From positions 44,869 to 108,868 of the forward strand of contig JAMXLF010000019.1 in NCBI GenBank assembly GCA_024281055.1: DNA of 64,000 nucleotides, given 5' to 3'. The notes under the pieces were generated by a model. It saw only the letters and a list, made by a program, of their open reading frames with translations, did no database searches and had not been told where the DNA came from. The DNA comes from Geobacteraceae bacterium. GTDB taxonomy: Bacteria > Desulfobacterota > Desulfuromonadia > Geobacterales > Geobacteraceae. Position 1 is the first letter of the stretch; every line of letters begins with the position of its first letter. The translations under genes were made by a program, and so were the position numbers. Below, piece after piece: positions 63,790 through 64,000 of this stretch.

Positions 63790-64000
63790 TTGAATTCCCC
63801 GCCGCTTGCGGCGTAAAATGTTTGGATGAGCGAGTACATCCATAAAAGCCACAACGTAACGGTGTTGCTGTATCATTTGGTTTTTCCTGCAAAATACAGG
63901 CGCGTAGTATTCGACGAGCAAGTCGATGGTGTTCTCAAGGAGGTTTGCCTTGAGATAGAGCGCCGTTACCAAGTGAAGTTTCTAGAGATCGGAACAGATT
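63790..64000 (+). mobile_element. Left end of an IS200/IS605-type element, cut by the window edge
   Basis: A small hairpin CGCCGC-TT-GCGGCG (63800-63813) lies just before the transposase start, as in the left ends of IS200/IS605 elements, which are recognised as hairpins and not inverted repeats. The exact boundary cannot be set from one end. Confidence 0.6.
63826..64000 (+). CDS. IS200/IS605 transposase TnpA, N-terminal part
   Basis: The first 58 residues (MSEYIHKSHNVTVLLYHLVF then PAKYRRVVF) are the typical start of a TnpA of the Y1 HUH family, including the strand YHLVFPAKYRR and the helix VCLEIERRYQVKFLEIGTD. The HUH histidines and the catalytic Tyr lie beyond the window. It moves single-stranded DNA by hairpin recognition. 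It is only distantly related to the RAYT at 41599-42270. Confidence 0.88.
   Translation, partial: MSEYIHKSHNVTVLLYHLVFPAKYRRVVFDEQVDGVLKEVCLEIERRYQVKFLEIGTD

Overview
The window looks like chromosomal DNA from a Geobacter/Geotalea-type deltaproteobacterium (Geobacterales). The main reasons are two GEMM-class cyclic-dinucleotide riboswitches, a MacA-like diheme peroxidase, a PilZ/CheY/GGDEF signalling set, a REP-associated transposase, and a moderately GC-rich core interrupted by AT-rich accessory stretches. This assignment is inference; no 16S gene or other definitive marker is present.

Region 1 (1-3.4 kb). A sigma factor and a zinc-finger anti-sigma factor on the minus strand lie behind a GEMM riboswitch and a terminator hairpin. 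The aptamer has A at the ligand-discriminating position, which suggests the cGAMP-sensing subclass. A frameshifted small gene and a DUF1266-like gene follow on the plus strand.

Region 2 (3.4-17.8 kb). This long minus-strand envelope cluster holds an M16 protease, two YfdX paralogues, a royal-jelly/Yellow-family lipoprotein, a DUF4136-like lipoprotein, a tripartite heavy-metal-type RND efflux system (outer membrane factor, adaptor, pump), an MCE/MlaD protein and a small lipoprotein. The pump gene is split by a one-base frameshift.

Region 3 (18-24.5 kb). A CtpA-like S41 protein lacking its usual catalytic lysine and a diheme cytochrome c peroxidase come first. An AT-rich stretch of very small genes follows: a zinc-ribbon protein, then a Cys-rich protein between two related short proteins. 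Next is a CheY-PilZ pair downstream of a canonical c-di-GMP riboswitch plus terminator. The remains of hipA close the region.

Region 4 (24.5-49.2 kb). Two giant secreted proteins dominate. One has 5464 residues: a metalloprotease-like head, alpha/alpha-toroid repeats, CARDB, FlgD-like, Ig and FN3 modules, two propellers, a discoidin domain and a C-terminal beta-helix. The other has 1957 residues: a transglutaminase-like fold lacking its Cys, Ig-like modules and a C-terminal alpha/beta hydrolase. The second overlaps an AT-rich lipoprotein gene, an arrangement that resembles a lipase effector with its lipoprotein immunity protein. A RAYT transposase bounded by 24-bp inverted repeats sits between the giants. 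A 48-bp perfect palindrome and a related operator-like site lie upstream of the 1957-residue gene.

Region 5 (49.7-64 kb). Housekeeping genes on the minus strand: initiator tRNA, a UDP-glucuronate 4-epimerase, a SPOR protein, argS, a tiny Cys-rich gene, ftsB, UDP-xylose synthase, UDP-glucose dehydrogenase, ksgA, tsaD, a PIN-PhoH protein, a cysteine desulfurase, a beta-helix lipoprotein and a GAF-GGDEF diguanylate cyclase. The three sugar enzymes form a UDP-glucose to UDP-glucuronate to UDP-xylose/UDP-galacturonate branch for surface polysaccharide. Heptad TTCAA-type repeats fill three gaps here. The left end of an IS200/IS605 element enters at the right edge.
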